DNA from: Knufia peltigerae
Taxonomy: Eukaryota > Ascomycota > Eurotiomycetes > Chaetothyriales > Trichomeriaceae
Assembly (NCBI GenBank): GCA_030247855.1
Contig: JAPDRN010000096.1
Span: 1 to 64,000 of the forward strand
Reading direction: 5' to 3'
Length of the DNA stretch: 64,000 bases
The number at the start of each line of letters is the position of its first letter. The first letter of the stretch is position 1. Under the pieces are notes generated by a model. It searched no databases and was not told where the DNA came from. It saw only the letters and a program-made list of their open reading frames with translations. This document shows, in pieces, positions 33,141-42,229 of this stretch. The translations under genes were made by a program, and so were the position numbers.

Positions 33141-36005
33141 ATGAATTACCTGCATCACCGCCCCTTGGCGGTTGCCGTCGCGCTGTGCGTGACCGCACTG
33201 GCCCCGTTGGGGGCTGCTGCCCAGTCGGCCACCACCGACCTGGATCGCGTCGAGGTCACCGGTACCCGCATCAAGCGCGCTGAAGTAGAAGGCCAGGTGC
33301 CGGTCCAGACCCTCAATCGCGCCGATATTGAACGCACCGGTCTGACTTCGATCGGTGAAGTGCTGCAGCAGCTCACCGGATCGGGCTCGGCGCTCAATGC
33401 CAAATTCAATTCGTCGGGCAACTTCGGTTTCCCGCCCGATGGCAGTGGCGTCGGCGCGGGTTCGGCGCAGGTGGACCTGCGCCATCTGGGTGCCAAGCGT
33501 GTGCTGGTGCTGGTCGATGGCATCCGTTGGGTCAACGAATCCTCGGCCTCGGGCGTGGGCTCGGCCACCGACCTCAACACCATTCCGCTGGCCATCGTTG
33601 AACGCATCGAAGTGCTGGAAGACGGCGCGTCGTCGCTGTACGGCTCCGATGCCATCGCCGGTGTGGTCAACATCATCACCCGCCGCGATTTCGATGGCGG
33701 CCAGGTAACGATGAACTACGGCCAGTACGGCAAGGGCGATGGCACGCAGAAGGGCGTGGACCTGGCCTGGGGCAAGAGCGGCGACCGTTACAGCCTGTTC
33801 CTGGGGGCAAGCTGGACCAAGCAGGACCCGGTGTATGCGAAGGACCGCGAGCAGTCGCGCTTCCCGATTCCCGGCACCGGCCTGGCCTTTGGCAGCGGCG
33901 GCATTCCGCAGGGACGCTTTGCCTTCGTCGATCCCAACACCGGTGCCGAACAGGACATCGTGCCCAACACCGGCGTGAGCAGCCCGCGTTACGACGGCAG
34001 CGCCGGCTGCAACCGCACCGACGACTACCACTGCTTCACCAGTGCCGACCGCTTCAACTTCGCCGAGTACAACATGGTGCTGACGCCGTCGGAGCGTAAG
34101 GGCCTGTTCGGCCAGTTCCGGTTCGACATCACCGACAACGTGCAGTGGTACGTCAAGGCACTGGGCAACCGCCGCGAGTCGACCAACCAGGCCGGCCCCG
34201 AGCCACTGTTCTTCGGCCCGGATGGCGCCACCGGCAATCCGTTGGCCGACAACATCGTGGTCTCGGCACTGAACCCGTACAACCCGTTCGGCTTCGACCT
34301 GGTGTCGTCGGGCAACATGAGCCTGATCGGCCGTCGTCCGGTGGAAGGCGGCGCGCGCGTGTTCGAACAGCAGGTGGACACCACGTACTTCGCCACCGGC
34401 CTGGTCGGCAACTTCCAGGCGGCTGACCGCAGCTGGTACTGGGACGTCAACGGCATGTACAGCAAGAACAAGGCCGAGCAGACCAACTACGGCAGCTACG
34501 ACATCTACAACGTCAACATGGCGCTGGGTGATCCGGCCGTGTGTGCTGCAACGCCAGGCTGCGTGCCGCTGAACATCTTCGGTGGCGCCGGCTCGATCAC
34601 CCCGGACATGCTGCGCTGGATCCAGCCGGTGGTGCGCGACCGCAGCCAGAACGAGCTGAGCCTGTTCACCGCCAATCTGTCCAGCGATCTGTTCACCCTG
34701 CCAGCCGGTCCGGTGTCCTTCGCCACCGGCCTCGAACACCGCAAGTACAAAGGCTCGTACCAGCCTGACCCGCTGACGGTGATCGGCCACTACAACGGTG
34801 TGCCGTCGCAGCCGACGTCCGGTTCCTACGACGTCAATGAAGCGTACCTGGAGCTGAGCGTGCCGATCTTCGCCGACTCGGCACTGGGCAAGAAGCTGGA
34901 CCTGAGCCTGGCCGGCCGCTACTCGGACTACTCGACCTTCGGTGGCGAGTTCACCCCCAAGTATGGCCTGCGCTGGCAGGTGACCGATGACTTCGTGCTG
35001 CGTACCACCTACGCCGAAGGCTTCCGCGCACCGTCGATCGGTGAGCTGTACGGTTCGGCTGCGCGCGCCGATCTGCAGCTGTTCGATCCCTGCTCGGTGG
35101 GCCTGGGAGGCACACCGCCGCGCGGCAGTGCGGCCAACTGTGCCTCGCTGGGCGTGCCCGCTGGATTCCAGCAGGCCAACTCGCAGATCTCGGTGACCAC
35201 CGGCGGCAATCGCGAGCTGGAGCCGGAGCAGTCGCGCAGCTTCAGTGCCGGCTTCGTGTGGAGCCCCTGGTTCGGCAACGATGCGTCATGGTCGGAGCGC
35301 TTCGACGTGGAAGTGACGTTCTACCGCCACAACATCGATGGCGCGATCCAGGCGATCAACGCGCAGACCCAGCTTGACCTGTGCGTGGATACGCTGGACC
35401 CGATCTACTGCGATGGCATCACGCGCGCCAGCACCGGTGCGGTCAGCAGCTTCAACAACCGCCTGACCAACCTGGGTTCGATCAAGACCGACGGCTGGGA
35501 TGTGGATCTGTTCTGGACCCTGCCGCAGAGTTCGATCGGCCAGTTCAAGCTGGGCTGGAAGAACACCTTCGTCGGTCGCTATGAGGCCACCGGTGCGGCC
35601 GGCCAGCGGCAGCCGCAGAAGCCCGGCGTGGAAGTGGCCGACAGTTCGATTCCGGAATGGACCAGCAACGCCAGCATCGGTTGGACGCTGGACAACTGGA
35701 GCGCCAACTGGACGGTACGCCACATTTCCGAACTGACCGAAGACTGCGGTGACGCCGTGGCGTTCCCGGTGTGCAGCAACCAGGCTGCTGGCACCAACAC
35801 GCTGTCGGCGACCACCTTCCATGATGCGCAGGTGGGCTACAAGATCGACTGGATGAAGGGGCTGCAGCTGACGGCCGGTCTGAACAACGTGTTCGACAAG
35901 GATCCGCCGATCTGCCTGTCGTGCTCGTTGAACGGCTATGACGCCTCGACCTACGACATCCCGCGTGGCCGTTACTGGTACCTGCGCGCGGACCTGCGGT
36001 TCTGA
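33141..36005 (+). CDS. TonB-dependent receptor (Oar/iron-catecholate-like plug)
   Basis: Outer-membrane receptor of 954 residues. Signal peptide at 1-27 (CVTALAPLGAAAQSA). TonB box-like DLDRVEVTGTRIKRAEVEG, then plug at about 50-170: QTLNRADIERTGLTSIGEVL, VDLRHLGAKRVLVLVDGIRW, IERIEVLEDGASSLYGSDAI. The barrel ends in YWYLRADLRF with a final Phe. The VTGTRIKR plug belongs to the large xanthomonad receptor group that includes peptide, sugar and vitamin uptake systems, so the substrate is open. GGAGAG lies seven to eight bases before the ATG. An exbD gene is upstream on the same strand. A strong terminator follows. Confidence 0.9.
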   Translation: MNYLHHRPLAVAVALCVTALAPLGAAAQSATTDLDRVEVTGTRIKRAEVEGQVPVQTLNRADIERTGLTSIGEVLQQLTGSGSALNAKFNSSGNFGFPPDGSGVGAGSAQVDLRHLGAKRVLVLVDGIRWVNESSASGVGSATDLNTIPLAIVERIEVLEDGASSLYGSDAIAGVVNIITRRDFDGGQVTMNYGQYGKGDGTQKGVDLAWGKSGDRYSLFLGASWTKQDPVYAKDREQSRFPIPGTGLAFGSGGIPQGRFAFVDPNTGAEQDIVPNTGVSSPRYDGSAGCNRTDDYHCFTSADRFNFAEYNMVLTPSERKGLFGQFRFDITDNVQWYVKALGNRRESTNQAGPEPLFFGPDGATGNPLADNIVVSALNPYNPFGFDLVSSGNMSLIGRRPVEGGARVFEQQVDTTYFATGLVGNFQAADRSWYWDVNGMYSKNKAEQTNYGSYDIYNVNMALGDPAVCAATPGCVPLNIFGGAGSITPDMLRWIQPVVRDRSQNELSLFTANLSSDLFTLPAGPVSFATGLEHRKYKGSYQPDPLTVIGHYNGVPSQPTSGSYDVNEAYLELSVPIFADSALGKKLDLSLAGRYSDYSTFGGEFTPKYGLRWQVTDDFVLRTTYAEGFRAPSIGELYGSAARADLQLFDPCSVGLGGTPPRGSAANCASLGVPAGFQQANSQISVTTGGNRELEPEQSRSFSAGFVWSPWFGNDASWSERFDVEVTFYRHNIDGAIQAINAQTQLDLCVDTLDPIYCDGITRASTGAVSSFNNRLTNLGSIKTDGWDVDLFWTLPQSSIGQFKLGWKNTFVGRYEATGAAGQRQPQKPGVEVADSSIPEWTSNASIGWTLDNWSANWTVRHISELTEDCGDAVAFPVCSNQAAGTNTLSATTFHDAQVGYKIDWMKGLQLTAGLNNVFDKDPPICLSCSLNGYDASTYDIPRGRYWYLRADLRF

Positions 36006-36015
36006 CGTGAGGACG

Positions 36016-36046
36016 GCAGCGCCGGAGTGATTCCGGCGCTGCTTTT
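36016..36046 (+). terminator. Intrinsic terminator after the TonB receptor gene
   Basis: GCAGCGCCGGA (36016-36026) / TCCGGCGCTGC (36032-36042) followed by TTTT. Confidence 0.9.
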
Positions 36047-36052
36047 GCCGCG

Positions 36053-36077
36053 GTAGCGCCGGGCCATGCCCGGCGAC
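36053..36077. repeat. SMAG/REP unit of the GCGCCGGGC class
   Basis: GTAGCGCCGGGCCATGCCCGG..., between two convergent receptor genes. The same class occurs at 40457-40480. Confidence 0.8.
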
Positions 36078-36084
36078 GTTTCCT

Positions 36085-38247
36085 TCAGAACGACCAGGTA
36101 AACGTCAGCGAGCCGTTGCGACCATCGCCATACGCACCGTAGCCATTGATCTGCGAGAGGTACTTCTTGTCCAGCACGTTGTTGAGGTTGGCCTGCACGC
36201 TGAACTCCGGCGAGATGCGGTAGCGCACAAAGGCGCTGACCAGTGCGTAGCCGCTCTGCTCGATGCGGCCATAGGCCGGCACCGGGTAGTAGATGCGGTT
36301 CTGCCAGTTGGCACCGCCACCGACAGTCAGTTCCTGCAGCGACTGCGGGGTGTAGCTGGTGAACAGCTTCAGCGCGGTCTGCGGCAGGTTGGTGTTGATG
36401 TCGGCATCGTTGGCATCCTTGGCCACGTAACGGGAGGCGCCGAACGTGGCGTTCCAGCCCGGTGCCAGTTCGCCGTTGAGCTCGAACTCGAAGCCACGGC
36501 TCACCGTGCCGCGTGCGGCGCGATAGGCGAATTCGTTCTGGCTGCCGGGCACCGGCTCGCCAGTGATCTGGCCGACGTTGTCCTGTTCGATGCGGAACAC
36601 CGCCAGCGAGGCATTCAAACGGTTGTCGAACCAGGCGCCCTTGACGCCCACCTCGTAGCTTTTGCCATCCACCGGGTCCAGATAGCTGCCGTTACGGTCC
36701 TTCAGCGTCTGCGGCTGGAAGATCTCGGTGTAGCTGGTGTACGCCGAGTAGGTGTCGTTGATGTCGAACACGAGGCCGGCATACGGCGTGGTCACCTTGT
36801 GCTGGCGATCCGCGCCTTCGCCCTCGCTCTTCCAGTCGGTGTAGCGCGCGCCGATGATCAGCTTCAACGGATCGGCCAGCGACAGGCGTGCGGCGGCATA
36901 GCCGGCCTTCTGGGTGATGGTGCCCTCGCTGGCCAGCGCCAGCGGGTTCCAGTTCGGCTCGCTGATGTTGCCCGTCCAGTTCAGGTAACTGGCGAACGGG
37001 TCCCAGCTCTGGCCGGCGCCGCCGACCTGGTAGTCGCCGTAGTTGGCGTAGTCGCGCTTGTTGTAGCTCAGCCCGGCCATGAACTGGTGCTCGCGGCCGA
37101 ACAACTGGAACGGACCATCAACGTAGCCATCGACACCGGTGACCTTGCGCTCGGTGTTGTAGAAGCCTGCGGACGGCGAAATGCCCGCACCGGTGGTCTT
37201 GTCGAAGTTCGAGGCGCCGGTGGTCCAATCGTTGTACGCAGGGTAGAACAGCTTGTCGTCGGCCTTGGTCTGGTCATGCGTTGCGCCGATCTTGAACTTC
37301 CAGCCGTTGCTGAAGGCGTGCTGCAGGGTGGCGAACGCGCGCTTGCTGGTGGTGTCCCAGTAGGTCCAGTTCGGGCTGGCGTTGAACGATTCGTCGTACG
37401 GGGTCGCGCTGCCGTCGGAGTACAGCATCGGGAAGCCACCCCAGGTCGCGCCGTTGGCGCGCTTCTGCTGGTAGTCGTAGCCCACGCTGAGCTGGGTATC
37501 CGGGGTCAGGTCGGCGTCGATCACCGCATAGCCCAGCGTCTTGCGCTGGTTGTAGCGGTCCATCTGCCCATCGGTGTCCAGGTAGCTGCCGATCACGCGG
37601 CCGCGTACGGTGCCGCTGGCGTTGAGCGCGCTGCCCACGTCCACGGTGGTGCGGGTGCGGCCCCAGCTGCCGACGTTCACCGACACGCTGCCGGTCAGCT
37701 CGGCGCTGTCGGCGTGCTTGCGGATCAGGTTCACCGATGCCGACGGGTTGCCGGCGCCACTGAGCAGGCCGGTGGCGCCGCGCACCACTTCCACGCGGTC
37801 GTACAGGGCCAGGTCCAGGCCGGAATCGCCGTAGCTCCAGTTCTGCACCATCTGCGTGGGCAGGCCATCGAACTGGTAGCTGTCGATGTAGAAGCCGCGC
37901 GCGTAGAACTCGGTGCGCTCGCTGTCCGACTGCGTGCTGGTCACGCCGGTGGTGTTGCCCAGCACGTCGATGATGTCGTCCAGCTTCTGATCTTCGATGC
38001 GCTGATGGCTGATGATGCTGACCGACTGCGGGATTTCGCGCGGCGCCAGGTCGAAGCGGGTACCGGCCGAGGTGCGGCGCACCGAATAGCCTTCGGCGCG
38101 CTCGCCCTTCACCACGACCTTGTCGAGGGTGGTCGGATCGGTGGCGTTCTCGGCGAAGGCCGTGGGGGCGGCGGCCACGCAGAGTGCGGCGAACACGGCA
38201 GCGGACAGCCGCTGTGGCTGCAGGGGACGGAAGGCGGGACGGATCAT
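36085..38247 (-). CDS. TonB-dependent siderophore receptor
   Basis: Outer-membrane receptor of 720 residues in the FhuE/FpvA-like siderophore group. The signal peptide ends at AAPTAFAENA. The TonB box-like region is TTLDKVVVKGERAEGYSVRR. The plug shows PREIPQSVSIISHQRIEDQK, the FYARGFYIDSYQFDGLPTQM block typical of TonB-siderophore receptors, YDRVEVVRGATGLLSGAGNP and SASVNLIRK. The barrel ends GSLTFTWSF with the terminal Phe. Start at 38247 is preferred because AGGAA lies nine bases upstream; an ATG at 38286 would add 13 residues. Iron control is likely: an AT-rich, Fur-box-like site lies at 38359-38376. No siderophore synthesis gene is nearby, so it may take up foreign siderophores. Confidence 0.9.
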   Translation of the reverse strand: MIRPAFRPLQPQRLSAAVFAALCVAAAPTAFAENATDPTTLDKVVVKGERAEGYSVRRTSAGTRFDLAPREIPQSVSIISHQRIEDQKLDDIIDVLGNTTGVTSTQSDSERTEFYARGFYIDSYQFDGLPTQMVQNWSYGDSGLDLALYDRVEVVRGATGLLSGAGNPSASVNLIRKHADSAELTGSVSVNVGSWGRTRTTVDVGSALNASGTVRGRVIGSYLDTDGQMDRYNQRKTLGYAVIDADLTPDTQLSVGYDYQQKRANGATWGGFPMLYSDGSATPYDESFNASPNWTYWDTTSKRAFATLQHAFSNGWKFKIGATHDQTKADDKLFYPAYNDWTTGASNFDKTTGAGISPSAGFYNTERKVTGVDGYVDGPFQLFGREHQFMAGLSYNKRDYANYGDYQVGGAGQSWDPFASYLNWTGNISEPNWNPLALASEGTITQKAGYAAARLSLADPLKLIIGARYTDWKSEGEGADRQHKVTTPYAGLVFDINDTYSAYTSYTEIFQPQTLKDRNGSYLDPVDGKSYEVGVKGAWFDNRLNASLAVFRIEQDNVGQITGEPVPGSQNEFAYRAARGTVSRGFEFELNGELAPGWNATFGASRYVAKDANDADINTNLPQTALKLFTSYTPQSLQELTVGGGANWQNRIYYPVPAYGRIEQSGYALVSAFVRYRISPEFSVQANLNNVLDKKYLSQINGYGAYGDGRNGSLTFTWSF

Positions 38248-38358
38248 CGGGGGATTCCTGGGCGGACACGCGCGTTCGGCCGGCATCCAGGAGGCGAGGC
38301 GCTACGGGTAGGGGAAGGGCGGTCAGGCCGTCCTGGCACCACCGGAAACGAAAGAAAT

Positions 38359-38376
38359 GGTAATACGAACTATTCC
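38359..38376 (-). promoter_or_regulatory. Possible Fur site before the siderophore receptor
   Basis: GGTAATACGAACTATTCC, an imperfect inverted repeat in a rare AT-rich patch about 110 bases before the receptor start. It only partly matches the Fur consensus. Confidence 0.35.
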
Positions 38377-38425
38377 TATTTACAAATCGTGAACGCATGG
38401 ATCCAGAGCCAGGCTCGCGCCGCGG

Positions 38426-38995
38426 TCAGCGGGTGTCCCGCCCCTGCAGCAGCGGCAGCGGATCGCGAGCCCCGTCTTTCCCGTAGATGCCCCAATGCAG
38501 ATGGGGCGGCGTGCCCTGGGCGTTGCCGCTGTCGCCGACATGGCCGAGCAGGTCGCCGGGTTGCACCACCTGGCCGCGCGCCAGGCCATCGGCCCAGTCT
38601 TCCAGGTGCGCGTAGTAATAGCGCTCGCGTCCCGGCCCGATGACCCAGACCTGACGGCCACCGAGCCCGCTGTCGCGGATGTCGGCGACAACACCGGGGG
38701 TAGCACTGCGCACCGGGGTACCGCGCTTGCCGAAGATGTCGATACCCGCGTGCGTGCGGTCGCGCCCGCGCGGTGCGCCGAAGGTATCGGCGATCTGCCG
38801 GGGCCGCACGCCGTCCACCGGCACTGGCAGCTGCGTGGCCGGCGGCATGCGCGAGAGCGTCCACAGCATCTTCGGTGCGGCGGCCCACGGGCTGTTCCAG
38901 AAGGCCATCGCCGCGATGACCAGGATCAGCAGGATGGCGCCACGCAGCAGCCAGCGGCGCAGGCGTCTGGCATTGGAGGGGGCAGGGCTGTTCAT
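38426..38995 (-). CDS. Membrane-anchored M23 (LytM) peptidase
   Basis: Envelope peptidase of 189 residues. One N-terminal membrane anchor is at about 19-36 (GAILLILVIAAMAFWNS). The M23 domain keeps all zinc ligands: HAGIDIFG (HxxxD) and the HLHWG motif (HxH). Conserved blocks include RSATPGVVADI, VWVIGPGRERYYYAHLEDWA and QPGDLLGHVGDSGNAQGTPP. It should cleave peptidoglycan cross-bridges or stems from the periplasmic side. It is short compared with multidomain NlpD or EnvC, with no LysM or coiled coil. Start at 38995 is chosen as the last Met before the basic-plus-hydrophobic anchor. Confidence 0.88.
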   Translation of the reverse strand: MNSPAPSNARRLRRWLLRGAILLILVIAAMAFWNSPWAAAPKMLWTLSRMPPATQLPVPVDGVRPRQIADTFGAPRGRDRTHAGIDIFGKRGTPVRSATPGVVADIRDSGLGGRQVWVIGPGRERYYYAHLEDWADGLARGQVVQPGDLLGHVGDSGNAQGTPPHLHWGIYGKDGARDPLPLLQGRDTR

Positions 38996-39038
38996 GCGTT
39001 GCCAGTGTAGGAGCAGGCCATGCTCGAACGCATCTACG

Positions 39039-39512
39039 CTATGACAACGGCACGTCGAAGCCACGTTTCAACGTGCCCAGCGCCACGGACGTGCGGAAGC
39101 GCTCGATGTTGTCATCCGCACCGAACAAGCGCTCGGTGATCGCCTCGTACTCTTCCATCGATGCCGCCGAGAGCAGCAGCAGGAAATCGCCGTCGCCGGT
39201 GATCGAGTAGCACTGCTGCACGGCAGGATCGTCCTGCACGCGGCGGCGGAACGGGGCGACCTTCTCGCGCTGCTCGCTGACCACACGCACCTCGACGATG
39301 ATGGTCAGCGGCCGGCCGATTCTCGTGGCATCGATCACTGCCACATTGGCGGCAATCACGCCGCTGTCCTGCAGGCGCTTGATCCGCCGCTGCACGGCCG
39401 GGGTCGACAGGTGCACGGCTTCGGCGATCTGCCGCTGCGGCAGGGTGTTGTCCTGCTGCAGCAGGGCGAGGATGGCGCGGTCGAAGCTGTCCAGCACGGG
39501 GGCGGTGGCCAT
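39039..39512 (-). CDS. Lrp/AsnC-family transcriptional regulator
   Basis: Regulator of 157 residues. Winged helix-turn-helix at about 8-55 (FDRAILALLQQDNTLPQRQI, HLSTPAVQRRIKRLQDSG), then a RAM effector domain (VEVRVVSEQREKVAPFRRRV, CYSITGDGDFLLLL). It probably binds an amino acid and controls the divergent RhtA-like exporter, whose start is 73 bases away. That gap is short enough to hold one shared operator. Start at 39512 has the standard Lrp N-terminus; the frame is open much further upstream but is antisense to the exporter gene. Confidence 0.9.
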   Translation of the reverse strand: MATAPVLDSFDRAILALLQQDNTLPQRQIAEAVHLSTPAVQRRIKRLQDSGVIAANVAVIDATRIGRPLTIIVEVRVVSEQREKVAPFRRRVQDDPAVQQCYSITGDGDFLLLLSAASMEEYEAITERLFGADDNIERFRTSVALGTLKRGFDVPLS

Positions 39513-39584
39513 GGTGAGCAGAAGTTGCACGGACGGGCCGTCAATTGAGCCAAGTGCTCGCCTCCGGCGCAATAGACTGGCGGC

Positions 39585-40460
39585 ATGCAGACTTCTCGAA
39601 TCGCGCCGATGTTGCCGGCGCTGGCGGTGCTCGGCTCGGTCACTGCACTGGCCATCGGTACCTCCTACGCCAAGCAGCTGTTCCCGTTGATCGGTGCGCA
39701 GGGTACCAGCGCGCTGCGCGTGGGCTTCTCGGCGCTGTTGCTGCTGCTGTTCTGGCGGCCATGGCGCTGGAAGACCAGCCGCGTGGATGCGATCACCATC
39801 CTGCGCTACGGCCTCACCCTGGGCCTGATGAACCTGTTGTTCTACATGGCCTTGCGGACGATCCCGTTCGGCATTGCGGTGGCCATCGAATTCACCGGCC
39901 CGTTGACGGTGGCCATGCTGTCGTCGCGACGGCCGATCGATTTCCTCTGGGTGGGCTGTGCGGCCGTCGGGCTGCTGTTGCTGCTGCCGATCGGCGGCGG
40001 CCCGGCTCTGGACCCGGTGGGCGTGCTGTACGCCATGGGCGCGGCGGCGTGCTGGGGCCTGTACATCGTGTTCGGCAAGCGCGCCGGCCACCTGCACGCG
40101 GGACATTCGGTGTCGCTGGGGCTGCTGGCCGCGTCGCTGGTGGTGGTACCGGTAGGCGTGGTGCATGCCGGTGCGGCGTTGCTGGAACCGAAGATCCTGC
40201 TGGCCGGGCTGGTGGTGGCGCTGGTGTCCAGCGCGATTCCGATGTCGCTGGAGATGATGGCACTCAAGCGCCTGCCGAAGGAGACCTTCGGGATCCTGAT
40301 CAGCATGGAACCGGCGGTGGCCGCGCTGTGGGCGATGCTGCTGCTGCACGAGCACCTGCATGGCCTGCAGTGGCTGGCGATCGGCTGCACGGTGCTGGCC
40401 TCGGTGGGCAGCACGATGACGGCGCGGCGGTTGAAGGTGCCGGTGGCGCAGGCGGGGTAG
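39585..40460 (+). CDS. rhtA: RhtA-like amino-acid exporter (EamA family)
   Basis: Inner-membrane exporter of 291 residues with ten predicted helices in two EamA repeats. It resembles RhtA, the threonine/homoserine exporter: LAIGTSYAKQLFPLIGAQGT, IPFGIAVAIEFTGPLTVAML, LKRLPKETFGILISMEPAVA. Divergent from an Lrp-family regulator, which fits control by an amino acid. The TAG stop is part of the GTAG head of a REP unit. Confidence 0.85.
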   Translation: MQTSRIAPMLPALAVLGSVTALAIGTSYAKQLFPLIGAQGTSALRVGFSALLLLLFWRPWRWKTSRVDAITILRYGLTLGLMNLLFYMALRTIPFGIAVAIEFTGPLTVAMLSSRRPIDFLWVGCAAVGLLLLLPIGGGPALDPVGVLYAMGAAACWGLYIVFGKRAGHLHAGHSVSLGLLAASLVVVPVGVVHAGAALLEPKILLAGLVVALVSSAIPMSLEMMALKRLPKETFGILISMEPAVAALWAMLLLHEHLHGLQWLAIGCTVLASVGSTMTARRLKVPVAQAG

Positions 40461-40509
40461 CGCCGGGCCATGCCCGGCGGCGAGCGTGCCAACCGAGGTT
40501 GGCACCTAC
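40457..40509. repeat. Two SMAG/REP units
   Basis: GTAGCGCCGGGCCATGCCCGG at 40457-40480 and GTGCCAACCGAGGTTGGCAC-CTAC at 40486-40509. The first overlaps the rhtA stop codon. Confidence 0.88.
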
Positions 40510-40517
40510 CAGAAGCG

Positions 40518-41285
40518 TTAGCGCAGGGCGTCGGCGGGGACGTCGATCGCCATCGCCAGGGCCAGATGGTCGGAGAACGCGGCCGGCACCGCTTCCACAT
40601 TGCGGGTCTGCAGACCGCTGCTGACCAGGATGTGGTCGATGGCGCGGTCGGGGCGCCAGCTGGGGAAGGTCGGCACGATGCAGCCGGGCGGCTGCAGGCG
40701 GGTCTTCTGGTACAGCACCTGCATTTCCGGCCGTTCGGCCAGGCAGTTGAAGTCGCCCATCAGCACTGCATTGGGATGGTCCGACAACAGCTCGGCGATG
40801 AAGCCAAGCTGGGCCATCCGCGAGCCTGCGCCCAGCGACAGATGCGCTACCGCGACAGCGAGGCCATCGCGACCATCACCGAACTTGGCCAGCAGCACGC
40901 CACGCCCGCCGATACGGCCGGGCAGGGCGTGGTCCTGCACTTCCACCGGTTCCAGCTTGCTCAGCAGGCCGTTGGCACTGGAAGCGACACCGCCCATGCG
41001 CCGGTTCGGCTGGTGGCTCCAGTAATTGAAGCCGGCGCGCTGGGCCAGGTAATGGGTCTGGTTGGTGAAGCCCGAGCGCAGGCTGCCCGGGTCGGCCTCC
41101 TGCAGGCCGACGATGTCATGACCGCGCGCCAGAGTGGCAATCGCGTCAAGGCTGCTGCGCTTGCGACCCGCCGGCAGCGCATGTGACCAGCTGCGGGTCA
41201 CATAGTCGCTGTAGCGGCGGGTACTCGAGCCGGCCTGGATGTTGGCCGTCAGCAAACGCAGGGTCCGTGTTGTGGGGGAAGTCAC
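40518..41285 (-). CDS. Endonuclease/exonuclease/phosphatase-family protein
   Basis: Predicted metal-dependent hydrolase of 255 residues with the DNase I-like EEP fold: LRLLTANIQAGSS, the catalytic Glu in DIVGLQEADPG, LAVAVAHLSLG, AVLMGDFNCLAERPEMQ, and the C-terminal AIDHILVS and FSDHLALAMAI motifs. The substrate may be nucleic acid, a phospholipid or an inositol phosphate; sequence does not decide. No clear signal peptide. No ATG exists at the N-terminus. A GTG at 41285 fits the first beta strand best, and another GTG at 41327 would overlap the dsbA-like stop. It is probably co-transcribed with the two DsbA-like genes upstream. Confidence 0.8.
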   Translation of the reverse strand: MTSPTTRTLRLLTANIQAGSSTRRYSDYVTRSWSHALPAGRKRSSLDAIATLARGHDIVGLQEADPGSLRSGFTNQTHYLAQRAGFNYWSHQPNRRMGGVASSANGLLSKLEPVEVQDHALPGRIGGRGVLLAKFGDGRDGLAVAVAHLSLGAGSRMAQLGFIAELLSDHPNAVLMGDFNCLAERPEMQVLYQKTRLQPPGCIVPTFPSWRPDRAIDHILVSSGLQTRNVEAVPAAFSDHLALAMAIDVPADALR

Positions 41286-41307
41286 GGCCGGGAAAACGTC
41301 TCTTTGA

Positions 41308-42123
41308 TCAGTGAGCCTGGGCCGCACCGCGCTCGCGGGCGATCAGGTGGTCGGCAATGCGCAGCATGTCCGGAAAGCTCTTGCCCTTCACCAGGTACTT
41401 GCCGTTGACGATGATCGACGGAGTGCCGCTGATCTGGCTGCGCTGGGCGAACTGCTTGGCCGAGTTGGTCTTGGCATTGACCGCGAAGCTGCCCATGGTG
41501 GCGGCGAACTGCTTCGGATCCACGCCGTAGGCACCATAGAACTTGGCGATGTCATCGACCGAATCGGCACCGCGCTCGCCCTTCAGGGTCTGCTGCGAGT
41601 GGATGGCCGAGTACAGCGCCTCGTGGGTCTTCTCCTGCACGCCCAGGGTCTGAGCGGCATAGAAGGCACGGGCGTAGTTGTCCCAGGTGCCGCCGAACAT
41701 GGCCGGCACGTAGACGAAGTTCACATCGCTCGGCAGGCCAGCTTTCCACGGGCTGACCAGCGGCTGGAACGCCGCGCAGGCCGGGCAGACATAACCGAAG
41801 ATCTCGACCACTTCGACCTTGCCGGCCGCCGGCTGGAACGGCTGGCCGTTCGGGATCAGCTGGTAGTCGGCGCCTTCCACCGGGGCCGGGCCGGTCAGCG
41901 CGGCGGTGGTCGGGGCAGGGGCGGCGCTGGCGGCGGTCTTGTCACCTTCGGCAGCCGGGGCAGCGGTTTCGCCGCCTGCGGCCGGCGCGGCGGATTCGGT
42001 GCTGGTTGGGGTCGCGGCCGGTTGTGCCGGGGCGGAGGTGTTGGTGGTGCCGTCGTCGGCCTTGCAGGCCGCCAGGATCGGCAGCAGTGCTGCGAGGGCG
42101 AGGGCGGCGAAACGGGTCTTCAT
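41308..42123 (-). CDS. dsbA: DsbA-like thiol:disulfide lipoprotein 1
   Basis: Envelope oxidoreductase of 271 residues. The signal ends in a lipobox LAAC (LALAALLPILAACKAD), so it should be a lipoprotein. An Ala/Pro/Thr-rich linker runs to about residue 85. The thioredoxin/DsbA domain has the active site CPAC in VEIFGYVCPACAAFQPL and the cis-Pro in ISGTPSIIVNGKYLV. It catalyses disulfide bonds in exported proteins. A shorter paralogue with CPHC lies just upstream on the same strand, then cytochrome c4. The linker is unusual for DsbA and may let the domain reach further from the membrane. Confidence 0.9.
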   Translation of the reverse strand: MKTRFAALALAALLPILAACKADDGTTNTSAPAQPAATPTSTESAAPAAGGETAAPAAEGDKTAASAAPAPTTAALTGPAPVEGADYQLIPNGQPFQPAAGKVEVVEIFGYVCPACAAFQPLVSPWKAGLPSDVNFVYVPAMFGGTWDNYARAFYAAQTLGVQEKTHEALYSAIHSQQTLKGERGADSVDDIAKFYGAYGVDPKQFAATMGSFAVNAKTNSAKQFAQRSQISGTPSIIVNGKYLVKGKSFPDMLRIADHLIARERGAAQAH

Positions 42124-42229
42124 GGAAACGTCTCCAGCATCTGGAAAGGTGGGGCCGGCGTCAGGCGCCGGCCAGAGGGAAATGATGACATGCGGCGGCG
42201 ACAGCGCCGTGTCGATGGTGTGTGTTGGT

